Below are positions 25,556-36,879 of a stretch of DNA of 64,000 bases, piece after piece; within the stretch, counting starts at the first letter, position 1; each line of letters begins with the position of its first letter. This DNA comes from Thalassoroseus pseudoceratinae (lineage in GTDB: Bacteria; Planctomycetota; Planctomycetia; Planctomycetales; Planctomycetaceae). The translations under genes were made by a program, and so were the position numbers. The notes below the pieces were generated by a model, which saw only the letters and a list, made by a program, of their open reading frames with translations, was not told where the DNA came from and ran no database searches. The stretch is taken from the NCBI RefSeq assembly GCF_011634775.1, contig NZ_JAALXT010000006.1:189001-253000 (forward strand), in the 5' to 3' direction.

Positions 25556-27139
25556 TCACTTCGATTTCGTTGCCGACTTCTGGACTGCTCGTTCGCGTCT
25601 TCTCGTTTTTGCAGCGTTGGTCCGTGTCTTCTTCGAAGATTGCCCCGCTGGCTTTATCCGCCGATAATTCTTCTTCTCCCACGGAACATTTCGATCGAAC
25701 AGCTCACCATATTTCTGATAGTCGTTGTAAGGAACGGCATTCGCTTTCCAGGCATCGAGCTCCGCATCATACTTTTCTCGCATCGCGCGAAGCATCGTCA
25801 AGCGGTTTGGATCGCGAGCAAGATTCGTCATTTCAAGTGGATCAGTTGTTAGATCAAAGAGTTCCTCGGTTGGTGCCATCGTTTCATCGCCGTACCACCA
25901 ATACGTATACTTCCAACCGTCTGAGACAACACTCAGGCTATGCACTGGAAGTTTGTCAAAAGTATTCATCAAGGCTAAGCGTTCACGAACTTCTCCAGAT
26001 GGATTCTCTAACAACGGTAATAGACTGACACCATCCATGTTTTTAGGAATCGGCAACCCTGCTAGTTCTAAGATTGTTGGTGCAAAGTCAACATTCCCGG
26101 TGAGTGAAGAACACCGTCGCTGTTTCCCGGCGGAGGCACTTCGAGGATCATAGACAATCAATGGCACACGGGACGACTCCTCCATCGGCAAGACTTTTGA
26201 TCCATACCCGTGGGCTCCACAGATATAGCCATTGTCGCTCGTATAGAAGATGACAGTATTGCCAGCAACGCCTTGCGCATTCAGTTCATCACGAATCATG
26301 CCTAGTGCAACATCGATCGCATAGACTTGTTGAAAGTACTTCGCCATCTCCGCGTCGTAGTGCGTATCGTATTTCCACTCTGTGAAACGAGGATACTGGC
26401 GACCTTGCTTGCTTTGCTCGGAGAGATGCGTCCCCGCCTCACGGCCAAAATTCGCGGGTCTCGTAAACTTTTGACCGGCGTAGACATGATTGAACTTGGG
26501 ATCGGGCGTGGCCGGCTTGTGAGGTGCTTTGAAACTAATCGACAAACAGAGTGGCTTTTTTTGTTTCGCCGCTTCGCGAATCGCATCTTGCGCGAATGCC
26601 CCATAGGACAATGTCGAGTGTGGATAACGCTCGGCGTATTTAGCCATCGACTTATTCCTTGCAGTCGCATAATACGTCTGCCCGGGACCGCCACCCCAAA
26701 TATCGAAATCGTCTTCACATAGTCCTTTTCCCTCGACAACAATACCAAACTTGCCAGCAAACGCCGTTAGATAGCCAGCCTGACGCAGGAGAACGGGATA
26801 AGACTTTTTCCAAGTCTGAGGCTTCATATTTCCATGAGTGAAATTCGTACCCGTCTTGTATTCATACATCCCAGTAAACACACTTGCACGGCTCGCCATG
26901 CAAATCGCAGTGGTGTTATAGTGCCGATCAAAAATGACACCATCCCGCCCCAAACGGTCCATCTGCGGCGTTTTGACCTCGGGATTACCATAACAACCCA
27001 CCGACTGAAGATTCTGATCGTCCGCGAACAGAAAAATGATATTCGGTTTCTCAGCGGCATGGGCAACCTGCTGCCAACTCGCTGTTTGAACGAGTATTGC
27101 AAGCAACAAATAGACTAAGCGCATTGTTCGATTTGTCAT
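25556..27139 (-). CDS. Secreted sulfatase (CxAxR formylglycine type)
   Basis: A 527-residue extracytoplasmic sulfatase. The signal peptide ends near Ala29 (VAHA). The metal-binding [11 protein letters not shown] follows, and the formylglycine site is C80-M-A-S-R, the CxAxR variant, so the cysteine must be oxidised by an FGE- or anSME-type enzyme that is not in this window. The C-terminal part has the expected [17 protein letters not shown] metal/sulfate motif. The ATG at 27139 has GAAGAGA upstream; a longer start at 27202 would precede the signal peptide. Likely substrates are sulfated polysaccharides. The PQQ-like gene lies upstream on the same strand. Confidence 0.92.
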   Translation of the reverse strand: MTNRTMRLVYLLLAILVQTASWQQVAHAAEKPNIIFLFADDQNLQSVGCYGNPEVKTPQMDRLGRDGVIFDRHYNTTAICMASRASVFTGMYEYKTGTNFTHGNMKPQTWKKSYPVLLRQAGYLTAFAGKFGIVVEGKGLCEDDFDIWGGGPGQTYYATARNKSMAKYAERYPHSTLSYGAFAQDAIREAAKQKKPLCLSISFKAPHKPATPDPKFNHVYAGQKFTRPANFGREAGTHLSEQSKQGRQYPRFTEWKYDTHYDAEMAKYFQQVYAIDVALGMIRDELNAQGVAGNTVIFYTSDNGYICGAHGYGSKVLPMEESSRVPLIVYDPRSASAGKQRRCSSLTGNVDFAPTILELAGLPIPKNMDGVSLLPLLENPSGEVRERLALMNTFDKLPVHSLSVVSDGWKYTYWWYGDETMAPTEELFDLTTDPLEMTNLARDPNRLTMLRAMREKYDAELDAWKANAVPYNDYQKYGELFDRNVPWEKKNYRRIKPAGQSSKKTRTNAAKTRRRERAVQKSATKSK

Positions 27140-27275
27140 AGCATTCTCTTCAACAGACCTGTATTGATACGAACTAACCTTGTCAACCCACTCCAAAAGC
27201 ACTTCCGTTCATCATATTAATTGCCAAGCCTTGAAGCACCATCCCACACGAGTTGAACAAAGACCGATCCTTCGA

Positions 27276-28892
27276 CTACTCTTCGGTTGACGCACCTCTG
27301 TCTTCGGTCTCGATGCAGATAATTTCTCTCATGGTATGTGCATAGAAACGATTCTTTGCGTATGTCAGTGGTGCTAGTGTCCATGTCTCCCCACCTGGCC
27401 CAAGATCGTTAATAGCCACTAGTGCATCTGGAGTTAATGAATCGACTCTCGCATCAATCACATAGACAGTTCCTGTGACAACAGGAAAGAAGAGATAATG
27501 GCCGACTCTTGTGGGACTTGCTGCAGAGATATGCCCCCAACCTGTGCCGTTATGACCTTTGTCACCAACAGCGAAACCGGCTGCGTTTAACGGTCGATTT
27601 TTGGGATTCCCTGCCCCCCAAAGCCGAACATCTTGTTCTCGTGACTCCCGGCTTGGCATCAGTTGAGCAGGTACTTCGAGATATTCCACCGCTCCCGTCT
27701 CGACATGCACCCGACCCACATAATGAACGTTATGTGATAGGAACCAATGCCAATCCCCGACAACAATATTCGCCTGATTCGTATTCGGATGCCCCTTACC
27801 GGCTTTCACCGAAACATTCGTTTTTCTCCCCCAAGTCTCAGTGTCGGGATCAAACGTCCATACTGTCGCATTCTTATAGAGAGGCTGATCTCGCAAGAGT
27901 TTTCCCGAACTCGCATCAAGCACAACGTGCCTTCCGCCACGGAAGCCAAAAACGTATTTTTCATTCCAATGGCTGGCAAAGGAGGGATCATAGTTCCGCA
28001 GGTTTGTACTCCATAACGTCTTGCCTTCTTCACCGGGAGCTAGACTTGTCAGACTATGCCCTTTAGGTTTCTCGAACGGAGCATGTGGGCCACCACGAGC
28101 ATGAGAGACTGCGAGTTTTCCATCAGCCGTCAAGCCGACGACCGGCGTGTTATGAACGACAGTGCCGACATTCTCACGCCAGAGAACTTTGCCAGTTCGC
28201 TTGTCGATCCCATGCAAATAAGTCCAAACTTCCTTCTCATCCACTCCCATAGGGGCCGCGGTGCCCTTGGACTTCACACCCGGTGCCTTCCACTTTTGGA
28301 CTTTAGCCCCTTCGACTTTATTCGCCACTTCGACATACAAAATCGCATCACCGACGAGGAACGGTTCAGCTTGCCGATTGTTATGCTTGAAACGCGGTTT
28401 CCATTCGCGGAGCCAGATAGTTTTTCCCGACATGTCATAGCACCCCATCGAACCACAGCGATTGAAGAACCAAACATGTTCGCCGTCGGTGATGGGTGCG
28501 AAAACGGTTCCGTCGGTGAAACCACCTGCCAATGAAATAAACGCCGTGCCTGGCAGCGTCACTTTCCAGAGGATTTCCCCCGTGTTTGCGTCGAGACAAA
28601 AGCCCAGTATGTCGGTAACGGCTTCCTTCTCGTCCAGGGATTTGATGGGGACATGTGTGGTCACGAAGACACGCTCCCCCCAAATCGCAACACCACTTTG
28701 CCCCGCTTCGGGAAGGGGCGTTCGCCACCGGATGTTCTCGTTTCGCGTGACGCTCCATTGAATCGGCGGCGTGCCATCCACCGACCAGTTGCCGTTTGGC
28801 CCGGCGGGTTGATGCCAGTTTTCATTGGCAACCAACGGGGTCCAAGCCGAAAACATCACCCCGATACTCAACGTCATCAATTGTAGGGACAT
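27276..28892 (-). CDS. Secreted PQQ-like beta-propeller protein
   Basis: A 538-residue exported protein with an eight-bladed PQQ/BamB-like propeller. The signal peptide covers about residues 1-22 (cut near LVANEN). Repeated blade motifs such as [40 protein letters not shown] and DASSGKLL match the family. No PQQ ligands or dehydrogenase residues can be identified, so this is probably a scaffold or unknown enzyme rather than an alcohol dehydrogenase. The ATG at 28892 is preferred over 28964 because it starts at the signal peptide. The sulfatase gene follows after 136 nt. Confidence 0.88.
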   Translation of the reverse strand: MSLQLMTLSIGVMFSAWTPLVANENWHQPAGPNGNWSVDGTPPIQWSVTRNENIRWRTPLPEAGQSGVAIWGERVFVTTHVPIKSLDEKEAVTDILGFCLDANTGEILWKVTLPGTAFISLAGGFTDGTVFAPITDGEHVWFFNRCGSMGCYDMSGKTIWLREWKPRFKHNNRQAEPFLVGDAILYVEVANKVEGAKVQKWKAPGVKSKGTAAPMGVDEKEVWTYLHGIDKRTGKVLWRENVGTVVHNTPVVGLTADGKLAVSHARGGPHAPFEKPKGHSLTSLAPGEEGKTLWSTNLRNYDPSFASHWNEKYVFGFRGGRHVVLDASSGKLLRDQPLYKNATVWTFDPDTETWGRKTNVSVKAGKGHPNTNQANIVVGDWHWFLSHNVHYVGRVHVETGAVEYLEVPAQLMPSRESREQDVRLWGAGNPKNRPLNAAGFAVGDKGHNGTGWGHISAASPTRVGHYLFFPVVTGTVYVIDARVDSLTPDALVAINDLGPGGETWTLAPLTYAKNRFYAHTMREIICIETEDRGASTEE

Positions 28893-29236
28893 GTGGCTCT
28901 CGATTCCGAAGGGATCACTCTGAGTCAGCGCGAACCGCAATCGAAGAGCGGACGCCCCCCTCATTTAGAACCGCTCAGCACACCTTTCGCAATCCAACCA
29001 CCCGTTTCGCCCATCGGCACGAAACGATACTCACCGCCTCAGTGGATCAACACATTGCCCCAAACGTGAGCGATTTCAGACGGTCCACGAAGACCTGCCG
29101 TGGAGACATGATCGTCTAAATTTGATGAGTGGTCTCTCAAGTTGCGAGGGTCGACCGATCGAGTTGAATGTTTGACGATTCGTGCTTCAGCAAGCACACC
29201 GCAGCTTTTTGCCCGATCAGATGACACCGCTATACT
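28893..29236. other. Intergenic region upstream of the propeller gene
   Basis: No gene, RNA or convincing terminator is seen in these 344 nt. It should contain the promoter for the propeller gene on the minus strand. Confidence 0.5.
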
Positions 29237-29575
29237 TCACGCCAATTTGGCCCCATTGGGAACTTGCTGATCGGGCACAGCGAGCACGACTGCACCGTCT
29301 TCCCGATACAAACCTGTGACCAGAAATTCCGAACGAAACGGGCCGATTTGCTTCACCGGAAAATTCACGACGCCAAGGATCTGGCGGCCGACCAATTCGT
29401 CTTTCGTGTATAGGTCGGTGATTTGCGCACTCGATTTTTTGATCCCAATTTTGGGTCCAAAATCGACTTCGATCTTGTACGCCGGCTTGCGAGCTTCGGG
29501 GAAGTCCTCCACCGACAGAATCGTGCCAATGCGAAGCTCGACACGTTCAAAACTCGCCCAATCAATTGTCTCCAT
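29237..29575 (-). CDS. tRNA-binding domain protein (CsaA-like)
   Basis: A 112-residue OB-fold protein of the CsaA/YgjH type. These stand-alone versions of the tRNA-binding domain of methionyl-tRNA synthetase have been reported with chaperone-like activity. The characteristic [26 protein letters not shown] and the C-terminal [19 protein letters not shown] match the family. It stands alone, 47 nt after the giant repeat gene's stop and on the same strand. Confidence 0.92.
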   Translation of the reverse strand: METIDWASFERVELRIGTILSVEDFPEARKPAYKIEVDFGPKIGIKKSSAQITDLYTKDELVGRQILGVVNFPVKQIGPFRSEFLVTGLYREDGAVVLAVPDQQVPNGAKLA

Positions 29576-29622
29576 AGTACTCTTTCAAATCCCTCAGATG
29601 CGATTTCGTAGGACTTTCCAAC

Positions 29623-32600
29623 TCAGGTCGCGTTGATGTAGCCGACTCGGTTGCGACCGGTTCTTGGATTCCAAAAGAAAAACTCATCACTGTCGGGCGA
29701 ACTGAAAACATCTTCAGTGAGTTTCACGATGTGCTCGAATTCGCCGTTGATCAGCGATGGTGGCATCACATTACTTACAATGTTGGGGGCATTGCCAGGG
29801 GTCAGGTTTGTGAGGGCAACGCGATTCGCACCACTTCGCATGCCCCAGGCGAACACATCGTCTAGCCCGTCGCCGTTCAAATCACCGATGGAAACGCGAT
29901 CGTAAGCCGATCCGTTAAATGCACTCGGCGGTAGCATGTTGGATTGGAAACTTTCCAAGCCCGTCGTGACTCCCGGCGTGATCGTTTCCAACGAGACGAG
30001 ACGATTCGCTCCACTTTGCAAGTTGAGAAACAACAACTCATCCAGACCGCCAGCCACGAAATTGCCGACATGTACGGATTGAAAACTTCCATTGATAATG
30101 GTGGGAGTGATGACGTTCGTTTGCAGATTGACGACATCGCTATCCAACCCAACTTGCACGGTCTGGAAATGGGCAATGCGATTGCGACCGCTCACGGGGT
30201 TCCAGAAGAACAAGTCCGTCGTCGCGTCTCCGTTGAAGTTGCCGGCGACGACGGTTGTGAAATCATTGCCGTTGATGGCCGTCGACGGAATGACGTTTGT
30301 TTCGATCGCTCCCTCGACAATGCCGTTGCTCAAGTGCACCAGCCGATTGCGCCCGGTTCGCGGATTCCAGAAGAACAACTCGGTTTGGCGACCGTCATTG
30401 AAATTCCCTACGATCACTTCGGTGAAGTCATTGCCGTTCAACGCCCCCGGTTCAATCGGATTGGTTTGAATGTTCCCATGACCGTACACAATTCGGTTGG
30501 CACCGGAACGCGGGTCCCAGAAAAATAGATCATCGGCCATGATCTCAATGCCATCGAAGCTGCCGGAGACAATCTTCTGGTAATTGCCGTTGATGGCCCC
30601 GTTGTTGATGCCTTGATCGAGAATTACAGCATCGGAGCCGGCCAAATCGTCGTTGAGAATATCGCCCCGGCCACGGCCCATGGAGGTCACCACTTTGCGT
30701 CCCCCGGCTTGAACGTTCGCGAGGTCCACGAAGAACGCTTCATCCCCTTCCGGTTGGGTATCGCCGTTGACGTCAATTGTAATCGTCTGTGTCTCGCCCG
30801 CCGTTCCGGCGAACGTCAATGTACCGTTCTGAAAACTCAAGTCGGCCGCGTTGGCTGGGTCGCCGGGTACGGCGGGATCGTTGAAGCTCGTAAAATCGAC
30901 CGTAAAAGACCGATCCACCGCAAGGTCCGAAGTCACCGTGAACACGAACGGCCGCGTGCCGTCGCTGCCCTCGTAACCGCTGACCGAGTCGATATTCAAC
31001 CGAGCAACATCGTCATTGACGATCGTGCCGACGCCCTGGTTGTCGGCGAACAAAACCCCCAGCGTCTGCGGTTGAATGTTGGAGAGGTTGACGAAAAACT
31101 GCTCGTCACGTTCCACGACCATATCAGCATCGACGTTGACCACCAGCGTTGCGGATGTGCTGTTGGCGGGGATGGTGATCGTGCCGGTCTGGACCGTGAA
31201 GTCCGACGCATCGGCCGAGTCCGTGGCAGTCGTAAATTCCACATGAACGGGCACGGAAATCGGGGCATCGAGCGAAACGGTAAACGCAATCGTGCCCGCG
31301 TCTTCATTCTGCGTGACGTCGTCGATGGAGACTCGCGCCATCACCCCTTCACCGTTGTCGCCAATGATTGTGCCCGTCCCCCGCGTATCGCCGAAGCTGA
31401 CATCCCGCCCCGCGTTCGCCAAGTTCGTCAATTCGACAAAGAACTGTTCGGCGCCTTCGTCGGTGGTGTTGTCCATCGTCACGGGAATGGAAATGGTAGC
31501 CGACTGGCTTCCGGCCGGAATCGTGATGCGATCGGATTGCGGCGTGAAGTCGTTCGCGTCTGCGGAGTCGGTCAGCGTTGTGTAGTCGAAGCTCACGGCC
31601 GCGTCGACGGGGCGACTCATCGAGACTGTGAACGTGATCACTCCGGCGTCTTCGATCTGGATAACGTCGTTGATGGTCAGCACCGCGGCATCGTCGTTGT
31701 TGAGGTTCCCGCTGGCTTGAGCCAACCCCAAACCGACGGCACGTCCGCTGGCGTTCGGGTTACTGAGGTTCATCAAGAATCGTTCGTCGAGTTCAACCGT
31801 GTTATCCGCGGAGACGGGGACGGTGACCGGGACGGACAAACTCCCTGCGGGAATCGTGACGCTACCGGAGCGGCTGGTGAAGTCGCTGGAATCGGCGGTG
31901 TTGGTCGCGGTCGCGTACTGCACGGTCGTGGCAACATCGACCGGACTATCCAACGAGATCAAGAACGTCATCGGACCGGCGTTTTCATTTTGCGTGAGAT
32001 TGCCGACCGAAATCGTGGCAGTGTCATCGTTCCGAATCGTTCCCACGCCTTCGCTGTCGCCGAGAGTCACCGCTCGCCCGCTCGGGTCCAAGTTGGTGAT
32101 GTCGACGAAAAACCGCTCATCGAGTTCCACGACATTGTCCGCGGCAACATCGACGGTGAACGTCGCGGTCGTGTTGCCAGCGGGGATGCTGAGGCGAAGC
32201 GGCGTTGCGGTGAAGTCGGCTTCGTCCGTGCCTTCATTCCGAGGTGTGACGTCAAAGAAAACATCCACGTCCGCCGGCAATGTTTGCGAGACCGTGAAGA
32301 TCATCGTCCCGGCATCCTCATCCTGCGTGATATCGTCGATCGAGACCAACGCAGTCTCCACATTAATGACCGTCGCGACTCCTTCGTCTTTCGAGAAACC
32401 AACGTCAATATTCCCAGCGTCTGGGTTCTCGAGCTTAACTCGGAACTCCCGTTTGAACGCGACGACGTTATCCAACGCCAACGGTGCCGTCACCTGGGTC
32501 GAGAGATTTCCCGCGAGAATGACCGCCGTACCGGACGCCACCACATTGCCCGTCGAAGTCTGCGAAAACCCCGAAAAACTGAACAGACTCGCTCCGCCGC

Positions 32601-35600
32601 CGAAACCTCCGGCCCCGCCGCCTCCACCGAAGATTGGACCTTCATCCGTCACGGTGAAGTCGACTTCCAAGTCTTCGTCCAACGGCTGATTCAACGAGAT
32701 GGTAAAGACGATTGGCCCGTCGTCTTCTTCCAACTCCACATCGTTGACGGTCAGCGATGGGGCATCGTCATCGAGAATCGTGCCCACGCCCTGCCCGTCG
32801 CCAATTGCGACATCAAACGCACCCGACTGCACGTTCGCCAGGTTGAGGAAAAACCGTTCGTCGATTTCCTCGGTCACGTCGTCGGTGATGTTCACGAGAA
32901 CCGTTGTCGAGGTTGCACCAGCCGGAATCGTTTCGGTCTGATTGACGAATCCAAAATCACTGGAATCGGCGGTGCGTGTCGTCGTGAAATAATCAAACGA
33001 AACGTCGGAGCCAACCGCTTGGCTGAGTGAAACCGTAAACCGCATCACCCCGGCTGCTTCATCTTGCGTGACGTCATCGATCGAAAGCGTGGCGTCGTTG
33101 GTGTTGATGGCTTTATCGAGTTGCAGTGTGTAGTCGCTTATGAAGTTCGCATTGCGTTCGCGGACCACATACGTGTAGACCCCGGTTTGCGGGAGATTCG
33201 GTTGATTGAAGTTGAAGCCGTTACGATTGTCCGAAGCGGTAAAGGTTCGTAAGTGTGCCCCGTCGGGAGCATACAGCGTGACATCCAGACGGAACTGACT
33301 TGCACTGTCCTCCGCGATCCTTGTCAGCAACAGGTCTTCACCCGCAGACGCATTGATCGTGAACGTGTCGATGTCACCGGCAGCGACCGTTCTGCGTACG
33401 GGGTCTCCACTGACAAGGGCCACGTTGTCGGCGTCCACGGTCTGATCCACAACGACAGCCGTGAGAGAATACGATCCCGCCAAATCCTCGCGAGAGTTGC
33501 GAACGACGTAGGTGTATGTGCCCGTCTGCGAAAGGTTGAATTGATCCAAACGCACGCCGTTGAAATTGATCCTCGGCACGACCGTCTGGTGCAATTTTCC
33601 GTCTGGTGCATACAGGCTGACTTCTAAATCGATGCCCCCCAACGTCCCGCTGGCTGATGATCCAATGGCCGAGAACAACAGATCGTCTCCTGCAGACGCA
33701 TCAATTGTGAACGTGTCGATGTCCGTGCGTTCCAACGTGCCGTCGACCGTCAAGCCGCTCGTCAATTCAACGAGATCCGGTTCCGGTGTGTCATCGACCG
33801 CGACCGCTGTCAGCGTGTACTCGCCATCGTCGTCACCGTCGACTTCGCGAACCACATACGTGTAGGTTCCCGTCAGGGAAAGATTTCGTTGATCCAATCG
33901 GAACCGCGAGTTCTCCGACACGCTGCGTAACTCCGTCCCGTCCGGAGCATACAACGTGACTTCCAACTGATACCCGTCCCGTTCGTCGATGGAAAGTAGC
34001 AGAACACCACCCTCAACCGCATCAATCGTGAAGGTGTCGATGTCGCCATTCACGATCGACGAGTCATACGTCGCCCCGCTCACCAAAGCCACATCGTCGG
34101 CGTCCGCGACTTCATCGACGAGGACCGCCGTCAGAGAATAATCACCCACATCGTCGCCATTGACTTCCCGAACCACATACGTGTAAATCCCGGTCTGCGG
34201 AAGATCCTTCTGGTCCAAACGGAAACCGAAGTTCTCTGAGACCGTTTGCAAATCCGTGCCATCCGGAGCGTACAACGACACTTCCAGCTGATAACCATTC
34301 GACTCGCCGATCGTCAGTAGCAAATCTTCGCCGGCCGTTGCGTCAATTGTGAACGTGTCGATGTCACCGATCGCGATCGATGAGTTATACGTTGTGCCGC
34401 TCGCCATCACGGTGTTGTCCGCATCCGCGACTTCATCGACGAGGACCACCGTCAGTGAATAATTCCCATCATCATCGCCATCGACTTCTCGAACCACATA
34501 CGTGTACGTCCCCGTCTGCGGAAGATCTTTTTGATCCACACGGAAACCCGAATCCGCCGAGACCGTCTGCAACTCCGTACCATCCGGAGCATACAACGCT
34601 ACTTCCAACTGATAACCATCCGACTCGCCGATCGTCAGCAGCAGGTCTTCGCCTGCCGTCGCGTCAATCGTGAACGTGTCGATATCACCGATCGCAATCG
34701 ACGAGTCATACGTCGTCCCGCTAACCATGACCGTGTTGTCTGCATCCGCAACTTCATCGACGAGGACTACCGTCAGTGAATAATCACCCACATCGTCGCC
34801 ATTGATCTCCCGAACCACATACGTGTAAGTCCCCGTCTGCGGAAGATCCTTCTGGTCTAAACGGAAACCGAAGTTCTCTGAGACCGTTTGCAACTCCGTG
34901 CCATCCGGAGCATACAATGCAACTTCCAACTGATAGCCAAAGTTCTCGCCAATCGTGAACAGCAAATCTTCACCGACACTCGCATCAATCGTGTAGGTGT
35001 CGATGTCACCGGGTGCGATCGACGAGTCATACGTCGTCCCGCTTGCCATGGCCGTGTTGTCCGCATCCGCGACTTCATCGACGAGGACCGCCGTCAGTGA
35101 ATAATTCCCATCATCATCGCCATCGACTTCCCGAACCACATACGTGTACGTCCCGGTCTGCGGGAGATCCTTCTGGTCCACACGGAAACCCGAATTCGCC
35201 GAGACCGTTTGTAACTCCGTGCCATTCGGAGCATACAACGCCACTTCCAGCTGATAACCATCCGCCTCGCCGATCGTCAGCAGCAAATCTTCGCCGGCCG
35301 TCGCATCAATTGTGAACGTGTCGATATCACCGATCGCAATCGACGAGTCATACGTCGTCCCGCTCGCCATCACGGTGTTGTCCGCATCCGCGACTTCATC
35401 GACGAGGACCGCCGTCAGAGAATAATCACCCACATCGTCGCCATTGACCTCCCGAACCACATACGTGTAAGTCCCCGTCTGCGGAAGATCCTTTTGGTCT
35501 AAACGGAAACCGAAGTTCTCTGAGACCGTTTGCAACTCCGTGCCGTCCGGAGCATACAACGCCACTTCCAGCTGATAACCATCCGCCTCGCCGATCGTCA

Positions 35601-35865
35601 GCAGCAGGTCTTCACCGGCGGCCGCGTTGATCGTATAGCAATCTTCCTCACCGATTGTGCTGATGGACGCCATCACGGTTTCGCCACTGGTGAGTCCGAC
35701 CGGCGTAGCGGAAAGCATGGCACGTGTTTCCAATGCTTCGACAGACGCGGCGAGTGGAAATCGCGGCCGCCGCCGATTCTTACCGAGCATTCGTGGGGAT
35801 CGAGCACGGCGGTCTTGCGGAATCCAGCGTGTGTACAGATTCCGCAACCAGAACATCCAAGGCAT
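29623..35865 (-). CDS. Giant secreted repeat protein: PPC, Calx-beta and FG-GAP-like repeats
   Basis: A 2080-residue extracellular or cell-surface protein. Near the N-terminus is the planctomycete LEPR-XLL-type motif LETRAMLS (residues 45-52), thought to mark exported giant proteins. Eight PPC-type repeats follow (about 65-925), the first five nearly identical in DNA, then seven Calx-beta domains (about 925-1740), which usually bind calcium. The end holds six repeats around FFWNPRTGRNR, an FG-GAP/VCBS-like propeller pattern. No catalytic domain is visible, so adhesion or matrix structure is likely. The ATG at 35865 has GGAG 10 nt upstream and is preferred to 35883 and 35889. Confidence 0.9.
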   Translation of the reverse strand: MPWMFWLRNLYTRWIPQDRRARSPRMLGKNRRRPRFPLAASVEALETRAMLSATPVGLTSGETVMASISTIGEEDCYTINAAAGEDLLLTIGEADGYQLEVALYAPDGTELQTVSENFGFRLDQKDLPQTGTYTYVVREVNGDDVGDYSLTAVLVDEVADADNTVMASGTTYDSSIAIGDIDTFTIDATAGEDLLLTIGEADGYQLEVALYAPNGTELQTVSANSGFRVDQKDLPQTGTYTYVVREVDGDDDGNYSLTAVLVDEVADADNTAMASGTTYDSSIAPGDIDTYTIDASVGEDLLFTIGENFGYQLEVALYAPDGTELQTVSENFGFRLDQKDLPQTGTYTYVVREINGDDVGDYSLTVVLVDEVADADNTVMVSGTTYDSSIAIGDIDTFTIDATAGEDLLLTIGESDGYQLEVALYAPDGTELQTVSADSGFRVDQKDLPQTGTYTYVVREVDGDDDGNYSLTVVLVDEVADADNTVMASGTTYNSSIAIGDIDTFTIDATAGEDLLLTIGESNGYQLEVSLYAPDGTDLQTVSENFGFRLDQKDLPQTGIYTYVVREVNGDDVGDYSLTAVLVDEVADADDVALVSGATYDSSIVNGDIDTFTIDAVEGGVLLLSIDERDGYQLEVTLYAPDGTELRSVSENSRFRLDQRNLSLTGTYTYVVREVDGDDDGEYTLTAVAVDDTPEPDLVELTSGLTVDGTLERTDIDTFTIDASAGDDLLFSAIGSSASGTLGGIDLEVSLYAPDGKLHQTVVPRINFNGVRLDQFNLSQTGTYTYVVRNSREDLAGSYSLTAVVVDQTVDADNVALVSGDPVRRTVAAGDIDTFTINASAGEDLLLTRIAEDSASQFRLDVTLYAPDGAHLRTFTASDNRNGFNFNQPNLPQTGVYTYVVRERNANFISDYTLQLDKAINTNDATLSIDDVTQDEAAGVMRFTVSLSQAVGSDVSFDYFTTTRTADSSDFGFVNQTETIPAGATSTTVLVNITDDVTEEIDERFFLNLANVQSGAFDVAIGDGQGVGTILDDDAPSLTVNDVELEEDDGPIVFTISLNQPLDEDLEVDFTVTDEGPIFGGGGGAGGFGGGASLFSFSGFSQTSTGNVVASGTAVILAGNLSTQVTAPLALDNVVAFKREFRVKLENPDAGNIDVGFSKDEGVATVINVETALVSIDDITQDEDAGTMIFTVSQTLPADVDVFFDVTPRNEGTDEADFTATPLRLSIPAGNTTATFTVDVAADNVVELDERFFVDITNLDPSGRAVTLGDSEGVGTIRNDDTATISVGNLTQNENAGPMTFLISLDSPVDVATTVQYATATNTADSSDFTSRSGSVTIPAGSLSVPVTVPVSADNTVELDERFLMNLSNPNASGRAVGLGLAQASGNLNNDDAAVLTINDVIQIEDAGVITFTVSMSRPVDAAVSFDYTTLTDSADANDFTPQSDRITIPAGSQSATISIPVTMDNTTDEGAEQFFVELTNLANAGRDVSFGDTRGTGTIIGDNGEGVMARVSIDDVTQNEDAGTIAFTVSLDAPISVPVHVEFTTATDSADASDFTVQTGTITIPANSTSATLVVNVDADMVVERDEQFFVNLSNIQPQTLGVLFADNQGVGTIVNDDVARLNIDSVSGYEGSDGTRPFVFTVTSDLAVDRSFTVDFTSFNDPAVPGDPANAADLSFQNGTLTFAGTAGETQTITIDVNGDTQPEGDEAFFVDLANVQAGGRKVVTSMGRGRGDILNDDLAGSDAVILDQGINNGAINGNYQKIVSGSFDGIEIMADDLFFWDPRSGANRIVYGHGNIQTNPIEPGALNGNDFTEVIVGNFNDGRQTELFFWNPRTGRNRLVHLSNGIVEGAIETNVIPSTAINGNDFTTVVAGNFNGDATTDLFFWNPVSGRNRIAHFQTVQVGLDSDVVNLQTNVITPTIINGSFQSVHVGNFVAGGLDELLFLNLQSGANRLVSLETITPGVTTGLESFQSNMLPPSAFNGSAYDRVSIGDLNGDGLDDVFAWGMRSGANRVALTNLTPGNAPNIVSNVMPPSLINGEFEHIVKLTEDVFSSPDSDEFFFWNPRTGRNRVGYINAT
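34011..35616. repeat. Tandem 321-bp repeat array, alternating two-unit order
   Basis: Five 321-bp units encode 107-residue PPC domains. Units 1, 3 and 5 share the variant SENFGFRL with NGDDVGDYSL, and units 2 and 4 share S(A/N/D)SGFRV with DGDDDGNYSL, so the real period is 642 bp. A diverged sixth unit continues to about 33690. Confidence 0.9.
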
Positions 35866-36425
35866 TATGTTCAATCTCCACATCGACAAGGCGTCGGCCG
35901 AACATGCCCCTTTCTCAATCCGGGCTACCGGCCGGCCGTCATATGACAGTCAATAAAATCGAGCCATCCCCTCAGCGCACTCAGAGCCGCTCGAACTCGT
36001 CGCCCTAAGGTGACGTCATCAGAAACAATCACAAGAAGCCACCGTTATAGGACACGAAAGATGGACAAAGATACCAAATTCCACCAGATGGCCGATATTT
36101 CCCGACGTTATGAACGCAACCGGACAGATATCCGGCATCTCAAGAGTATCTGAACCACCACACAATCTTCATACCCCCAAGGAAAACCCGAAAACCGCCG
36201 ATTCTTCTGAGAAACCATGTTCGACTTGCAAATCTTCACGCACTTCCAAATAATGCCTCCCCCGTGATCGGTGGCTCCCAGCCTCCTGCAATCCGGGAAA
36301 CGATGACGATGAGCGTGTTTTTGACGGTTTCCTGCGAACCATTCGTGCACCTTTTGATGTCGACCCCATGTTGACATCCAACGAGGCTTGCCCGAATCGT
36401 TCGGAAACCTTATAAAACAGCAACA
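35866..36425. other. Intergenic region between the giant gene and tRNA-Leu
   Basis: In these 560 nt I see no credible gene. GTCATATGAC at 35938-35947 is a perfect 10-bp palindrome about 75 nt upstream of the giant gene's start and could be an operator. The rest shows no clear promoter or RNA. Confidence 0.5.
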
Positions 36426-36510
36426 GCCGGAGTGGCGGAATTGGCAGACGCGCTGGATTCAAAATCCAGTATGGGTAAACCATGTGGGGGTTCGAGTCCC
36501 CCCTCCGGTA
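36426..36510 (+). tRNA. tRNA-Leu (anticodon CAA)
   Basis: An 85-nt class II tRNA. The acceptor stem GCCGGAG/CTCCGGT closes with discriminator A. The anticodon arm is CTGGA-TTCAAAA-TCCAG, giving CAA. A variable arm is present (ATGGGTAAACCAT), and the T arm GGGGG-TTCGAGT-CCCCC is perfect. CCA is not encoded. A strong terminator follows 12 nt later. Confidence 0.96.
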
Positions 36511-36520
36511 CTTTGCTATC

Positions 36521-36556
36521 AAAGGACTTACGTCAAACTGGCGTGAGTCCTTTTTT
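36521..36556 (+). terminator. Intrinsic terminator of tRNA-Leu
   Basis: A 10-bp stem (AGGACTTACG at 36523-36532 with CGTGAGTCCT at 36542-36551, one G-T pair) is followed by a run of six T residues. Confidence 0.92.
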
Positions 36557-36879
36557 GTTGGATGGCTGGTTTGGTCACAGAGTTGCTTTGGTATTGCTGG
36601 TGGGCCTTTTTTTTCGGATTACGGTGGGAACAGGATGGGTGCCGCTCGGTGTGATCGAAGAACGTCGCTGTTTTGATGTTCTTCGGTTGGCTCTTTGAGG
36701 ACGCGGTTTCTCACGGTCATTCTGGCCGGTTCCTTACGCCGAGGCATTTCTGCAGGCTGATCGAGGAGACGGCGGCGGGGCAACTGCAACGGTTTCTGGT
36801 CTGGCTGTCGGTACTGGCGGAAATTTGCTTGCGGTCGCTGGTGATCGACTGACAGGATGTCTTCTCGCTAGAGACTGGT
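36557..36879. other. Intergenic region downstream of tRNA-Leu and the kinase gene
   Basis: No supported gene in 323 nt. A 58-codon open frame (36676-36852, plus strand) lacks a ribosome-binding site and recognisable similarity. No terminator for the kinase gene is evident. Confidence 0.5.

Noticed and set aside
30613-33030. An 805-codon open frame antisense to the giant repeat gene
   Set aside because: It mirrors the Calx-beta coding frame, has no recognisable domain and a composition rich in Arg and His, typical of an antisense shadow in a GC-rich gene.
33690-35640. The regular repeats considered as a CRISPR-like array
   Set aside because: The unit is 321 bp, in frame, and encodes a PPC-type domain; there are no spacers or cas genes.
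36676-36852. A 58-codon frame downstream of tRNA-Leu (starts MFFGWLFEDA)
   Set aside because: No ribosome-binding site, no recognisable similarity; listed only as a possibility in the intergenic entry.
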